Shown here: one piece after another, positions 30,489 to 39,186 of the stretch
Numbering within the stretch: position 1 is the stretch's first letter
Layout: the number at the start of each line of letters is the position of its first letter
Assembly (NCBI RefSeq): GCF_020149915.1
Contig: NZ_CP083760.1
Location: 2,418,001-2,482,000, forward strand
Length of the DNA: 64,000 bases
From: Candidatus Sulfidibacterium hydrothermale
GTDB taxonomy: Bacteria; Bacteroidota; Bacteroidia; Bacteroidales; F082
Direction of reading: 5' to 3'
The notes under the pieces: generated by a model
Told to the model about the DNA's origin: nothing
Databases searched by the model: none
Seen by the model: the letters and a program-made list of their open reading frames with translations, nothing else
Program-made: the position numbers and the translations under genes

Positions 30489-31301
30489 TTACATTTCCTG
30501 AATCAATTGCCCGAAAAGAAAGACCAAATCTTTTTCTGCTATCCGGGCATTATTCAATACATCATCGATATCAATAGGAACAAGATTATCCGGATCACAG
30601 GTGTCGGTAATCACAGAAACAGCAGCCACCCGCATTCCCATATGATTGGCCACAATCACTTCCGGAACAGTGGACATGCCCACCACATCGGCTCCCATGG
30701 TTTTAATAAACCGGTACTCAGCACGGGTTTCCAGACTCGGTCCTATCCAGGCCACATATACTCCCTTTTGCAAAGGAATCTTTTTATCTGCCGCAATTTT
30801 CTCCATGTGGGTAATTAATTCCGGATCATAAGGCCGGCTCATGTCCGGGAAACGCGGTCCCAGTTCATCCAGATTTCTCCCCACCAATGGATTTCCGGGC
30901 AACATATTGATGTGATCATCAATAATCATCAGGGAAGCCTTTTTCAAATCCAAATTAACCGCTCCGGCTGCATTGGAAACCAACAGGGTATGAATTCCCA
31001 ACATTTTCATCACCCTGACCGGAAAAGTAATCTCCTGCAGGGAATATCCTTCATAAAAATGAAAACGGCCGTTCATCACCAGTACCTTTTTCCCACCCAG
31101 CTCACCGTAAATCAATTTTCCGGTATGAAACTCTACCGTAGAAACCGGAAAATGCGGAATACGTTCATAATCAATTGTCTTCTCTACTTTCACATTCTGT
31201 ACAAGCGAGCCCAGACCCGTTCCGAGAATAATTCCAACTTCCGGAGCAACCATCCCCTCCCGTTGTAAGAATTCTGCTGATTCTTTTATTTTTTTTATCA
31301 T
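30489..31301 (-). CDS. punA: Purine nucleoside phosphorylase
   Basis: A 270-residue trimeric-type PNP that cleaves purine nucleosides with phosphate to the base and ribose-1-phosphate. GIILGTGLGSLV near residues 23-34 is the phosphate site; VSNAAGAVNLDLKKASLMIIDDHIN near 115-139 and MGADVVGMSTVPEVIVANHMGMRV near 206-229 form the base site. It pairs functionally with the purine permease at 17.9 kb. Start is the first Met. Confidence 0.94.
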   Translation of the reverse strand: MIKKIKESAEFLQREGMVAPEVGIILGTGLGSLVQNVKVEKTIDYERIPHFPVSTVEFHTGKLIYGELGGKKVLVMNGRFHFYEGYSLQEITFPVRVMKMLGIHTLLVSNAAGAVNLDLKKASLMIIDDHINMLPGNPLVGRNLDELGPRFPDMSRPYDPELITHMEKIAADKKIPLQKGVYVAWIGPSLETRAEYRFIKTMGADVVGMSTVPEVIVANHMGMRVAAVSVITDTCDPDNLVPIDIDDVLNNARIAEKDLVFLFGQLIQEM

Positions 31302-31323
31302 CTGACTTTATCTTTTGCGCCTA

Positions 31324-31331
31324 CAAAGCTA
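31324..31331 (-). promoter_or_regulatory. -7 box of the purine nucleoside phosphorylase promoter
   Basis: The minus strand reads TAGCTTTG followed by TAGG, 23 nt before the ATG. The -33 element is weak (CTG instead of TTG at the 19-nt spacing). Confidence 0.5.
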
Positions 31332-31448
31332 AGAAAAACAGAACGCCGGACAGCCAAATAATTTAAGGGCCTAAAGTTGGAAATCACAAAAGACAAAAAA
31401 ACAAATCGCAAACGAAATTCCAAAAAACAAATCACAAAGAAACTATTA

Positions 31449-32545
31449 CTTTAAGTACTTCTCACTTCAAACTTCAAGTACTTCAAATGCCTAAAGTGCA
31501 AAATCACAAAAGACAAATCCAAAAAAATATCAAACGCCAAAAACCAACTGTTTTGTCCTGTTGAACGCAGTGAAACATCTCTTTTAAAGCTGTGATTATT
31601 TTTGAGATCCTTCGCTGTACCCGGAACAGATCCCAACCCCATTTATCATTCTACACTCATCGCTGACATCAAAATCCTTCTATCCCAACACCCTCCATCC
31701 TGGAGATCCTTCGCTTCGCTCAGGAGGACAGTAAAACAAGGGTAAAATACCTGAAAATCAACCAATCACCAATAACCAGGTTAAAATCACAAAAGACAAA
31801 AAAACAAATCGCAAGAAAAATCCCAAACGCCCAAATGCAAAACCATAAACCACTCAAAATCAACCAATGACCAATGACTGTTTTTTTACCACAAAGTTCC
31901 CCAAAGGACATCACAAAGGAACTCAAAGGCAAACGTTAAAAGTTATAGAAAATTCCATCTCACTTTAAGTACTTCTCACTTCAAACTTCAAGTACTTCAA
32001 ATGCCTAAAGTTTGAAGTGCGCTAAAGTGGGAAATCACAAAAGACAAAAAAGCAAATGACAATTCCAAAACCAACTGTTTTGTCCTGTTGAACGCAGTGA
32101 AACATCTCTTTTAAAGCCGTGATTATTTTTGAGATCCTTCGCTGTACCCGGAACAGATCCCAACCCCATTTATCATTCTACACTCATCGCTGACATCAAA
32201 ATCCTTCTATCCCAACACCCTCCATCCTTGGAGATCCTTCGCTTCGCTCAGGAGGACAGTAAAACAAGGGTAAAATACCTGAAAATCAACCAATCACCAA
32301 TAACCAGGTTGAAATCACAAAAGACAAAAAAACAAATCGCAAGAAAAATCCCAAACGCCCAAATGCAAAACCATAAACCACTCAAAATCGGCCAATGACC
32401 AATGACTGTTTTTTTACCACAAAGTTCCCCAAAGGACATCACAAAGGAACTCAAAGGCAAACGTTAAAAGTTATAGAAAATTCCATCTCACTTTAAGTAC
32501 TTCTCACTTCAAACTTCAAGTACTTCAAATGCCTAAAGTGGGAAA
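31449..32545. repeat. Tandem duplication of the intergenic repeat family (period about 528 bp)
   Basis: The segment starting CTTTAAGTACTTCTCACTTC occurs at 31449, 31963 and 32491, giving two complete units of 514 and 528 bp and a short third start. From about 31617 to 31980 and 32145 to 32508 the copies are nearly identical, with only a few substitutions. Each unit contains the 43-nt core found at 12.4 and 12.7 kb (here at 31544 and 32071) and the CCTTCGCTTCGCTCAGGAGG element. Mirror frames of 70 codons in both copies are by-products. No transposase is present. Confidence 0.88.
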
Positions 32546-32565
32546 TACAAAAAAGCAAAGCGATT

Positions 32566-32698
32566 ATACCAATTGTATTTTAAAATGCGCTAAAAGTGCA
32601 TTTTAAAATCTACAATGGTAAATGCCGATGTTAAATCAAAGTGCTTTTGGGATTGAAATGAACCAAAAGCGCATTTTGATTTGCAATTGAATTGGTAT
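32566..32698. mobile_element. MITE-like palindromic element
   Basis: A 133-bp element bounded by 9-bp inverted ends ATACCAATT / AATTGGTAT with TA-like flanks. Inside are two hairpins: a perfect 12-bp stem ATTTTAAAATGC / GCATTTTAAAAT and an imperfect stem ATCAAAGTGCTTTTGG against CCAAAAGCGCATTTTGAT. It carries no gene. The structure is that of a non-autonomous miniature element; the family is not identified. Confidence 0.6.
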
Positions 32699-32806
32699 TA
32701 AACAAAAATTAACCTTAAAGCCAATTTTAGTTTGATTTTAAAAAAGAAGTCCGGGCTAAGCATTTTTTTGCCATATTTGTTTTTTTAACGAAAAAATTGA
32801 TGGCCC

Positions 32807-34228
32807 ATGAGTGGAATTTTACAAGCGATTGACAAGGGAATTGTATGGTACAACGATTATATCGGCGGTTATGCCATTTTATTTATGCTGGTTCCCACCG
32901 GTCTTTATTTTATTTTCAGACTTAAATTTCTAAATGTCACCAAATTATGGCATTCCATCAAGGTAGTTGCCGGCAAATATGACAATCCGGAAGATGAGGG
33001 GGATGTGAACCATTTTAAAGCCCTTACCACCGCTTTATCAGCCACTGTAGGAACAGGAAATATTGTAGGCGTAGCCCTGGCCATTTATCTCGGCGGTCCG
33101 GGAGCCGTTTTCTGGATGTGGGTTACCGGTTTTCTCGGGATGATCTTAAAATATTCAGAATGTACCCTATCGCATAAATTCCGCGTTTTCAATTCAGACG
33201 GAACCGTTTCGGGAGGTCCCATGTATTATATCCGCGATGGTATCGGGAAATTATACAATATGCCAACGGCTGCTAAAGTGCTGGCCGGAATCTTTGCTGT
33301 GGCCACCATTCTGGCATCGCTCGGTACCGGCAATATGGCCCAGGCCAATGGCATGACCGATGCTTTAAGAACCACTTACGGATTTCCGACCTGGGCATCC
33401 GGACTGGTCATTACGGCACTGGTATTGCTCATCATTGTAGGCGGACTGAAACGAATTGCCGAAGTCACCGCTAAACTGGTTCCTTTTATGGCCGTAACTT
33501 ATGTCGGCGCTACCCTGCTGGTCCTTATCGACCGATCGGCTTATTTACCGCATGCTTTTGAAATGATCTTTCAGGGAGCTTTTACCGGAACAGCCGCTAC
33601 CGGTGGTTTTGTGGGCAGCACCATCATGATGACCATGATCTGGGGAATCCGTCGCGGACTTTTTTCCAACGAAGCCGGACAAGGTTCTGCTCCTATTGCT
33701 CACGCTGCTGCCAAAACCGAATACTCTGCCCGCGAAGGGTTGGTTGCCTCTCTGGAACCTCTGGTGGATACGCTTATTATCTGCACCATGACGGCATTGA
33801 TGCTCATCAGTACCGATGCCTGGCACTCCGGAATCAAAGGCGTTGGCATGACCATTGCCGGAATGGACGAAGGACTGGCCGCTGTGGGACTTTCCAACCT
33901 GGGAAAACACATTATCACTTTCGGACTGATTATGTTTGCTTTTTCCACCGTAATCAGCTGGTCGTATTACGGCACCCGTGCCGCTAATTATCTTCTCGGA
34001 GAAAAAGCCATTAAACCTTACCGTTACCTGTACGGTATTTTTGTCTTTTTCGGTTCGGTATGGGGAATTGATGTCGTATGGCATTTTGTGGACATGGTGA
34101 TTACTTTTATGACCATTCCCAACCTTATTGCCTTGCTTTTACTTTCCGGTGTAGTTGTAAAGGAAACGAAAGATTACTTTGACGAAATGAAAAAAATAGA
34201 CCGGAAAAAGAAACAACAAATTTCTTGA
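32807..34228 (+). CDS. Alanine/glycine:cation symporter (AgcS family)
   Basis: A 473-residue, roughly 11-helix sodium:amino-acid symporter. TALSATVGTGNIVGVALAIYLGGPGA near residues 67-92 is the AgcS signature; WGIRRGLFSNEAGQGSAPIAHAAAKT near 280-305 is the second. It imports alanine or glycine with sodium. It is a single gene; the repeat-rich region lies upstream, and a 12-bp palindrome TTGACCGGTCAA overlaps its stop codon. Confidence 0.93.
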   Translation: MSGILQAIDKGIVWYNDYIGGYAILFMLVPTGLYFIFRLKFLNVTKLWHSIKVVAGKYDNPEDEGDVNHFKALTTALSATVGTGNIVGVALAIYLGGPGAVFWMWVTGFLGMILKYSECTLSHKFRVFNSDGTVSGGPMYYIRDGIGKLYNMPTAAKVLAGIFAVATILASLGTGNMAQANGMTDALRTTYGFPTWASGLVITALVLLIIVGGLKRIAEVTAKLVPFMAVTYVGATLLVLIDRSAYLPHAFEMIFQGAFTGTAATGGFVGSTIMMTMIWGIRRGLFSNEAGQGSAPIAHAAAKTEYSAREGLVASLEPLVDTLIICTMTALMLISTDAWHSGIKGVGMTIAGMDEGLAAVGLSNLGKHIITFGLIMFAFSTVISWSYYGTRAANYLLGEKAIKPYRYLYGIFVFFGSVWGIDVVWHFVDMVITFMTIPNLIALLLLSGVVVKETKDYFDEMKKIDRKKKQQIS

Positions 34229-34283
34229 CCGGTCAAAAGTTAGCTAAATCCGGTTTCTTAAATCTTAAAAACGTACTTGATTT

Positions 34284-34814
34284 TTAACGGGCTCCGCCAC
34301 GGCGAAAGTGGTGGATTACCTCTTTCAGGGCAATTTTAAACCACTCGGTATATTGTTCCGGATGTTCTTTGACGTCTTTTGCCACAAAATCGAGATCAAC
34401 ATATTTCCAGTCGGCGACCTCGTCCGGATTGGGCACCGGCGTTTTGTCACAAGTTCCCATAAATACATGATCAAATTCATGTTCTTTTAATCCGTCGCCC
34501 ACATCAGCTTTATAGACAAAAGAAAAAGCTTCTTTAATATCGCATTCGAGTCCCATTTCTTCCATCATCCGGCGACGGGCAGCTTCATCTGTAGATTCTC
34601 CTGCCCGTGGATGGCTACAAACCGTATTGGTCCATAATCCCGGTGAATGGTATTTATGCAAAGCTCTTTGTTGCAACATCAATTTTCCTTCTGAATTGAA
34701 AATAAAAACAGAAAAAGCCCGGTGAAGAACACCTTTTTCATGTGCTTCCATCTTCTCCATCGTTCCCAAGGGCTTATCGTCTTTGGTAACCAGTATTACA
34801 TATTCAACTTCCAT
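34284..34814 (-). CDS. idi: Isopentenyl-diphosphate delta-isomerase, type I
   Basis: A 176-residue Nudix-fold enzyme that interconverts IPP and DMAPP. The catalytic Cys is in WTNTVCSHPRAGES (about residues 61-74) and the catalytic Glu region is EHEFDHVFMG near 132-141; the degenerate Nudix box runs through DEAARRRMMEEMGLE. Length is typical. It is transcribed divergently from the next gene, with overlapping promoters between them. Confidence 0.94.
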   Translation of the reverse strand: MEVEYVILVTKDDKPLGTMEKMEAHEKGVLHRAFSVFIFNSEGKLMLQQRALHKYHSPGLWTNTVCSHPRAGESTDEAARRRMMEEMGLECDIKEAFSFVYKADVGDGLKEHEFDHVFMGTCDKTPVPNPDEVADWKYVDLDFVAKDVKEHPEQYTEWFKIALKEVIHHFRRGGAR

Positions 34815-34831
34815 CTATTTTTGCTTTACTG

Positions 34832-34861
34832 TTGACAAATGCAAAGATATAAATATATTTG
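34832..34861 (+). promoter_or_regulatory. Divergent promoter pair between idi and the PH-like membrane protein
   Basis: On the plus strand TTG (34832-34834), 19 nt, TATATTTG (34854-34861) is an exact consensus for the gene at 34885. On the minus strand TATCTTTG (complement of 34842-34849) is the -7 box for idi. The two promoters overlap, so they may exclude each other. Confidence 0.65.
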
Positions 34862-34884
34862 TTATCTGTATTTTACCCTGAATT

Positions 34885-35343
34885 ATGACAAAGAAAAAAA
34901 TAAAAACAGTGATCTATTTTACAGAGCAACAAAACATCCAACGTTTTTATATCCGCCTGGTTTTGTTGTTCGAAATCATTTTCTTTTCAGGAATGTTATA
35001 TCGTCAAATTATTGAGGGAAAACCGGTGGGGCCCTATCCGGTAACCAACTCCGGGCTCTTGCTTCTTGCTGTTTTGCTTACACTACCTGTACTGATTTTA
35101 TTTTTTGTTCGTGTAAAAATAAAAGTAACCAACCGGCAAATTGAATATTATATGATGCCGGCCGGAATTTTTCGCCATCACATCACACGCGAAGAGCTTA
35201 AAGATTTTAACATCGAAACCCCTAAAGGGAAAATTACAGGAATCAAACTCCGCTTAAAAAACGGGAAAGCCCTTTTCCTCCCCACACAAAAACCCGAGAA
35301 GCTGCAACTGGCCATTGAGAAAATGATGCATGATAATCCTTAA
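34885..35343 (+). CDS. Two-helix membrane protein with a PH-like cytoplasmic domain, unknown function
   Basis: A 152-residue protein not recognised by name. After about 22 polar residues there are two hydrophobic helices (about 24-42 and 56-75), then a soluble C-terminal half with alternating strands: KIKVTNRQIEYYMMPAGIF and ITGIKLRLKNGKALFLP. This resembles bacterial PH-like (bPH/YcxB-type) domains that sit on small membrane proteins. Role unknown. Confidence 0.7.
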   Translation: MTKKKIKTVIYFTEQQNIQRFYIRLVLLFEIIFFSGMLYRQIIEGKPVGPYPVTNSGLLLLAVLLTLPVLILFFVRVKIKVTNRQIEYYMMPAGIFRHHITREELKDFNIETPKGKITGIKLRLKNGKALFLPTQKPEKLQLAIEKMMHDNP

Positions 35344-35587
35344 TAGAGAAAATTAAATTCAATCAAAAATCAAAAAAAGAAAGGATCCTGTAAATTACCA
35401 GAAAATGGCAGTATTCGTGATTTTCTTTGCCGGAAACCGGAAAGAAAACTTCCATTTACCTTTTTACTTTGAGGACACGAAATAACAAGATTCCACTCAA
35501 ATGGAAATTGAATTATAAAAAGGAAACTTCCTGTACAACAAGAGTTGGCCAACGGAAAAATTACTTACCGTTTATTTTTCCCGGCTG

Positions 35588-37102
35588 TTAGTGAACAAAG
35601 GTAAAAATACGATTCCAGCGTATTTTACCGTCTAACAACGTTTTATTCGGATCGAGCGACAGCCATACAAAAACGGCTTTCCCTTCAATGTGATTTTCCG
35701 GCACAAATCCCCAGTAACGCGAGTCCGCCGAATTATCGCGGTTATCTCCCATCATCCAGTAGTAATTCATCTTAAAAGTGTAGTGGTCAGCCACTTTTCC
35801 ATTGATGTAAATCTTGCCGTTTTTTACTTTCAGGTCGTTGCCTTCGTAAGCATGAATGATCCGGCGGTAAAGCGGGAGAACTTTCAGGTTAAGTGCCACC
35901 GTAGCTCCTTTCTTCGGAATGTAAATCGGTCCGTAATTATCCCGGTTCCAGGGAAAATCTTTACTGTAAGGAAAGATTTCGGGATCACGTATGCCGGCCG
36001 GAATATTAAAAACTTCTATTTTCTTGACAATGGGCAATTTAGCCAAGGCATCGCGGGCTTCGTCAGTAAGCATATAAACAAATTCTCCGGGAATACTGGT
36101 ACGTCCGCCCTCGGTAATATTCAACCGGCTTAGAATAATCGGATTAATGGAATGGCCATCAGTATACACCTTGTATTCAAACTCTTTCTTGCCCGGATCG
36201 TGATTTTCTTTTCCATTGATATACACTTTCCGGTTAATAATCTGTAACGAATCACCGGGGAGCCCGATACATCTTTTAATATAATTTTCGCGTTTATCCA
36301 CCGGACGGTAAATAATATTTCCAAAATCTTTTTTATCGCTCCATACTTTTTTACGTCCGTACTGCCGGATCAACGTGTAATAACTCACATTGCTCTGATA
36401 ACGGGTAGAAACCGTATCCCCGGCCGGATAATTAAAGACTACAGCATCATTACGATGTACTTTTCCCAAACCGGGCAACCGCCAATAGGGAAGTTCAATC
36501 CAAGTTAAATAAGAATTAACATGACGGGTAAACGGTAAAGTATGATGAACAAATGGAAATGACAACGGAGTGTTAGGCACTTTAGGTCCGTAAGCAATTT
36601 TACTCACAAAAAGATAATCGCCCACCAGCAACGATTTTTCCATGGAAGAAGTTGGAATCGTGTAAGCTTCTATCAGAAAAGTCCGGATAATGGTAGCAGC
36701 TACCACAGCAAAAATGATGGCATCGGTCCACTCACGAACCGCACTTTTTTTCGGTTCTTCCCGTTTATCGGGATCTAAAAATTCATCTTTATTTTTTATA
36801 GCCAGCCACGGAAAATAAATAAACGGAAAAACCACGGCCATAAACTGCTCGCCCAAACTGTATTTTCCAAAACATTTGGCCATTTCCACCAGCATCAGCA
36901 TGTACATGAACACGTTGATAAAAGGGAACAGCAACAACAAATACCACCACAAGGGCTTTTTAATGATTTTTAAAAATACATACAGGTTGTAAAAGGGAAT
37001 AAGTGTTTCCCAGCCTTTGCGGCCGGCCTTTTCAAACTGAGCCCATAAAAATACCGTGGGAAGGGTAAACAAAAGCGGGATAAGGACAAGTAATTCTACC
37101 AT
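35588..37102 (-). CDS. lepB: Signal peptidase I, long Bacteroidota form
   Basis: A 504-residue S26 peptidase that cleaves Sec signal peptides. The first about 115 residues form an extra four-helix domain (the DUF5684-like region with WETLIPFYNLYVFLKI). The peptidase follows: TM near 128-145, catalytic Ser in IPTSSMEKSLLVGD near 151-164, catalytic Lys in YIKRCIGLPGDSL near 275-287 and GDNRDNSADSRYWGFVP near 455-471. The spacing between Ser and Lys boxes is long, as usual in this phylum. Confidence 0.93.
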   Translation of the reverse strand: MVELLVLIPLLFTLPTVFLWAQFEKAGRKGWETLIPFYNLYVFLKIIKKPLWWYLLLLFPFINVFMYMLMLVEMAKCFGKYSLGEQFMAVVFPFIYFPWLAIKNKDEFLDPDKREEPKKSAVREWTDAIIFAVVAATIIRTFLIEAYTIPTSSMEKSLLVGDYLFVSKIAYGPKVPNTPLSFPFVHHTLPFTRHVNSYLTWIELPYWRLPGLGKVHRNDAVVFNYPAGDTVSTRYQSNVSYYTLIRQYGRKKVWSDKKDFGNIIYRPVDKRENYIKRCIGLPGDSLQIINRKVYINGKENHDPGKKEFEYKVYTDGHSINPIILSRLNITEGGRTSIPGEFVYMLTDEARDALAKLPIVKKIEVFNIPAGIRDPEIFPYSKDFPWNRDNYGPIYIPKKGATVALNLKVLPLYRRIIHAYEGNDLKVKNGKIYINGKVADHYTFKMNYYWMMGDNRDNSADSRYWGFVPENHIEGKAVFVWLSLDPNKTLLDGKIRWNRIFTFVH

Positions 37103-37181
37103 TTGAATTGTTTTTACAGATGGCTCAACATCAGAAAAACCACTTCGGTATTTGCTGATGTCATGCTCCGGATTTTGTCTG

Positions 37182-37189
37182 CAAAGCTA
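37182..37189 (-). promoter_or_regulatory. -7 box of the lepB promoter
   Basis: The minus strand reads TAGCTTTG followed by CAG, 80 nt before the lepB ATG. No clear -33 TTG is visible. Confidence 0.4.
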
Positions 37190-37376
37190 TAACAAAAACA
37201 GGAAAACCGGACAGGAAATATTTCGGTAAGGGCTGTTTTTTTGAAAAAACCGAGAAAAGGCAGCCTGTAACGGTTTTATTCCTCTATTCTGTTGCCTTCT
37301 CTAAATTATTTTATGGTTCTTCTTTTCAAAAAATCAATGGCGGGAAGAAACTTTTTATCCCACAGGTTTTTCCTTC

Positions 37377-37406
37377 TTGCATATCCTGATTTTTTGGTTA
37401 TTTTTG
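37377..37406 (+). promoter_or_regulatory. Promoter of the POT transporter gene
   Basis: TTG (37377-37379), a 19-nt spacer and TATTTTTG (37399-37406) match the consensus; the ATG is 46 nt downstream. Confidence 0.7.
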
Positions 37407-37452
37407 TTCCTTTCAGAAATCATTCTTTTTTTATTCACCAATACCAAAACTT

Positions 37453-39120
37453 ATGTTTAAAGGACACCCTAAAGGCCTCTATGTGGCATTCTTTGCCAAC
37501 ATGGGCGAGCGGTTTGGCTACTATACAATGCTGGCCATCTTTGTTTTATACCTGCAATCGAAATTTGGCTGGGATGCCACTCAAGCCGGACATGTTTACG
37601 GCGGATTTCTGTTTGGCATTTATTTTCTTCCGCTGCTGGGCGGTTTTATTGCTGACAACATTCTTGGTTACGGAAAGACTATTGTGCTGGGTATCATTGT
37701 GATGTTTATCGGCTATCTGATGCTGGCCTTACCCGGACACGGCGAGTGGTTTATTTATGGTGCTCTGGCCGTTATTTCATTGGGGACAGGACTGTTTAAA
37801 GGAAATCTGCAGGCACTGGTTGGAAACTTATACGATGAATCCAAGTACAAAAAATTACGCGACTCGGCTTTTAATATCTTTTACATGGGCATCAACATTG
37901 GGGCTTTCTTTGCTCCGAGTGCGGCACGTGCCGTACGCAGCTGGGTTTTAAAAAGTCAGGGGCTCGAATACGATGCAGCCATTCCTTCGCTGGCACACAA
38001 ATACCTGAACGGCACACTGGCCAATGCCAAAGAATTGTCGCAGTTTGCCCACGAGCAGATGGGGAGTCATTTCACCAATCTTGAAGAATTTTCGCGGCAT
38101 TACATTGATGCACTGAGTAAATCGTACAATGCCGGTTTTGCCGTGGCAGCTCTCAGTATGATTCTTTCTATTGTGATTTTTCTCGGTTTCCGGAAATATT
38201 ACAAACATGCTGATATAACCCACAAACAGCAAAAGGCACTGAACAAAGACAGTGTAGTAGAGCTTACCCCGGAACAAACCAAAGACCGTTTGATGGCCTT
38301 AGGATTGGTTTTCCTTGTGGTGATTTTCTTTTGGATGGCTTTCCACCAAAATGGATTTACGCTTACCATATTTGCCCGTGACTACACGGTAAGTGCTGTA
38401 AATAAAGCCACTGCTGTCATCTTTAACTTGTCCACCTTTTTGCCTGTTCTTATGGGTATTCTCGGAATTGTTTTGGCTGTCGGAAAAAACAATTCGGCTA
38501 AAGTGCGGCTCATTGGCGCAGCCATCGCCGTGGGTTCGGCCCTGGTAGGTTATTATACCATCAGCCAACTCAAACCGGAAGGAAATCCTATTTCTCCGGA
38601 AATATTCCAGCAGTTTAATCCTATTTTTATCGTATTCATGACTCCGGTGATCGTAGGATTCTTCTCCTATCTCCGGAAACGCGGAAAAGAACCGTCGTCT
38701 CCAAAGAAAATCGGAATCGGTATGGTAATCACGGCACTGGGATTCTCCATCATGGTACTGGCTTCACAAGGATTGATGAGTCCGCATGATCTGGCCCAAC
38801 AGGGAGGGGTTTCGCCCGTACTGCGTTCTCCGTTCTGGCTCATCGGCACTTATTTCACCCTGACCATTGCCGAATTATTTCTGAGCCCTATTGGCATTTC
38901 GTTTGTTTCGCAAGTAGCACCGCCACAATACAAAGGGCTGGCACAAGGGGGCTGGCTGGGTGCTACGGCCGTAGGGAATCTTGCTGCCGGACTTATCGGA
39001 CCCTTTTGGGATAAATGGGAACTGTGGCAGTTTTTTGCTCTTTTGGTCGGACTTACACTGCTCTCGGCCTTGTTCATTTTCTCCATCCTGAAGTTGCTTG
39101 AAAGAGCGACTAATTCTTAA
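37453..39120 (+). CDS. POT/PTR family proton-coupled oligopeptide transporter
   Basis: A 555-residue MFS transporter for di- and tripeptides. The family motif ExxERFxYY is seen as NMGERFGYYTM near residues 16-26, and the second signature region GNLQALVGNLYDE near 118-130. Helix count is about 14. A periplasmic or cytoplasmic loop of about 80 residues near 170-250 is longer than in the E. coli homologues but common in Bacteroidota. It has its own promoter and a strong terminator. Confidence 0.93.
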   Translation: MFKGHPKGLYVAFFANMGERFGYYTMLAIFVLYLQSKFGWDATQAGHVYGGFLFGIYFLPLLGGFIADNILGYGKTIVLGIIVMFIGYLMLALPGHGEWFIYGALAVISLGTGLFKGNLQALVGNLYDESKYKKLRDSAFNIFYMGINIGAFFAPSAARAVRSWVLKSQGLEYDAAIPSLAHKYLNGTLANAKELSQFAHEQMGSHFTNLEEFSRHYIDALSKSYNAGFAVAALSMILSIVIFLGFRKYYKHADITHKQQKALNKDSVVELTPEQTKDRLMALGLVFLVVIFFWMAFHQNGFTLTIFARDYTVSAVNKATAVIFNLSTFLPVLMGILGIVLAVGKNNSAKVRLIGAAIAVGSALVGYYTISQLKPEGNPISPEIFQQFNPIFIVFMTPVIVGFFSYLRKRGKEPSSPKKIGIGMVITALGFSIMVLASQGLMSPHDLAQQGGVSPVLRSPFWLIGTYFTLTIAELFLSPIGISFVSQVAPPQYKGLAQGGWLGATAVGNLAAGLIGPFWDKWELWQFFALLVGLTLLSALFIFSILKLLERATNS

Positions 39121-39127
39121 AAAGATC

Positions 39128-39170
39128 AATCAGTATGGTTCAAGCATTTATTGAACCATACTGATTTTTT
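39128..39170 (+). terminator. Terminator of the POT transporter gene
   Basis: AATCAGTATGGTTCAA (39128-39143) pairs perfectly over 16 bp with its complement at 39151-39166 around a 7-nt loop, followed by T residues. It ends only 5 nt before the next gene's -7 box. Confidence 0.88.
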
Positions 39171-39174
39171 CCTG

Positions 39175-39182
39175 TACTTTTG
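39175..39182 (+). promoter_or_regulatory. -7 box of the radical SAM gene
   Basis: TACTTTTG ends 4 nt before the ATG at 39187, so the mRNA would be leaderless or nearly so. A TTG lies 21 nt upstream, inside the terminator stem. Confidence 0.5.
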
Positions 39183-39186
39183 CCGC

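Noticed and set aside
31720-31932. 70-codon minus-strand frame, repeated almost identically at 32248-32460
   Set aside because: Both copies lie wholly in the tandem intergenic repeat. The identity follows from the DNA duplication, and the translation has no recognisable domain.
31449-32545. CRISPR-like array
   Set aside because: The repeat units are over 500 bp, with no short regular repeat-spacer pattern and no cas genes.
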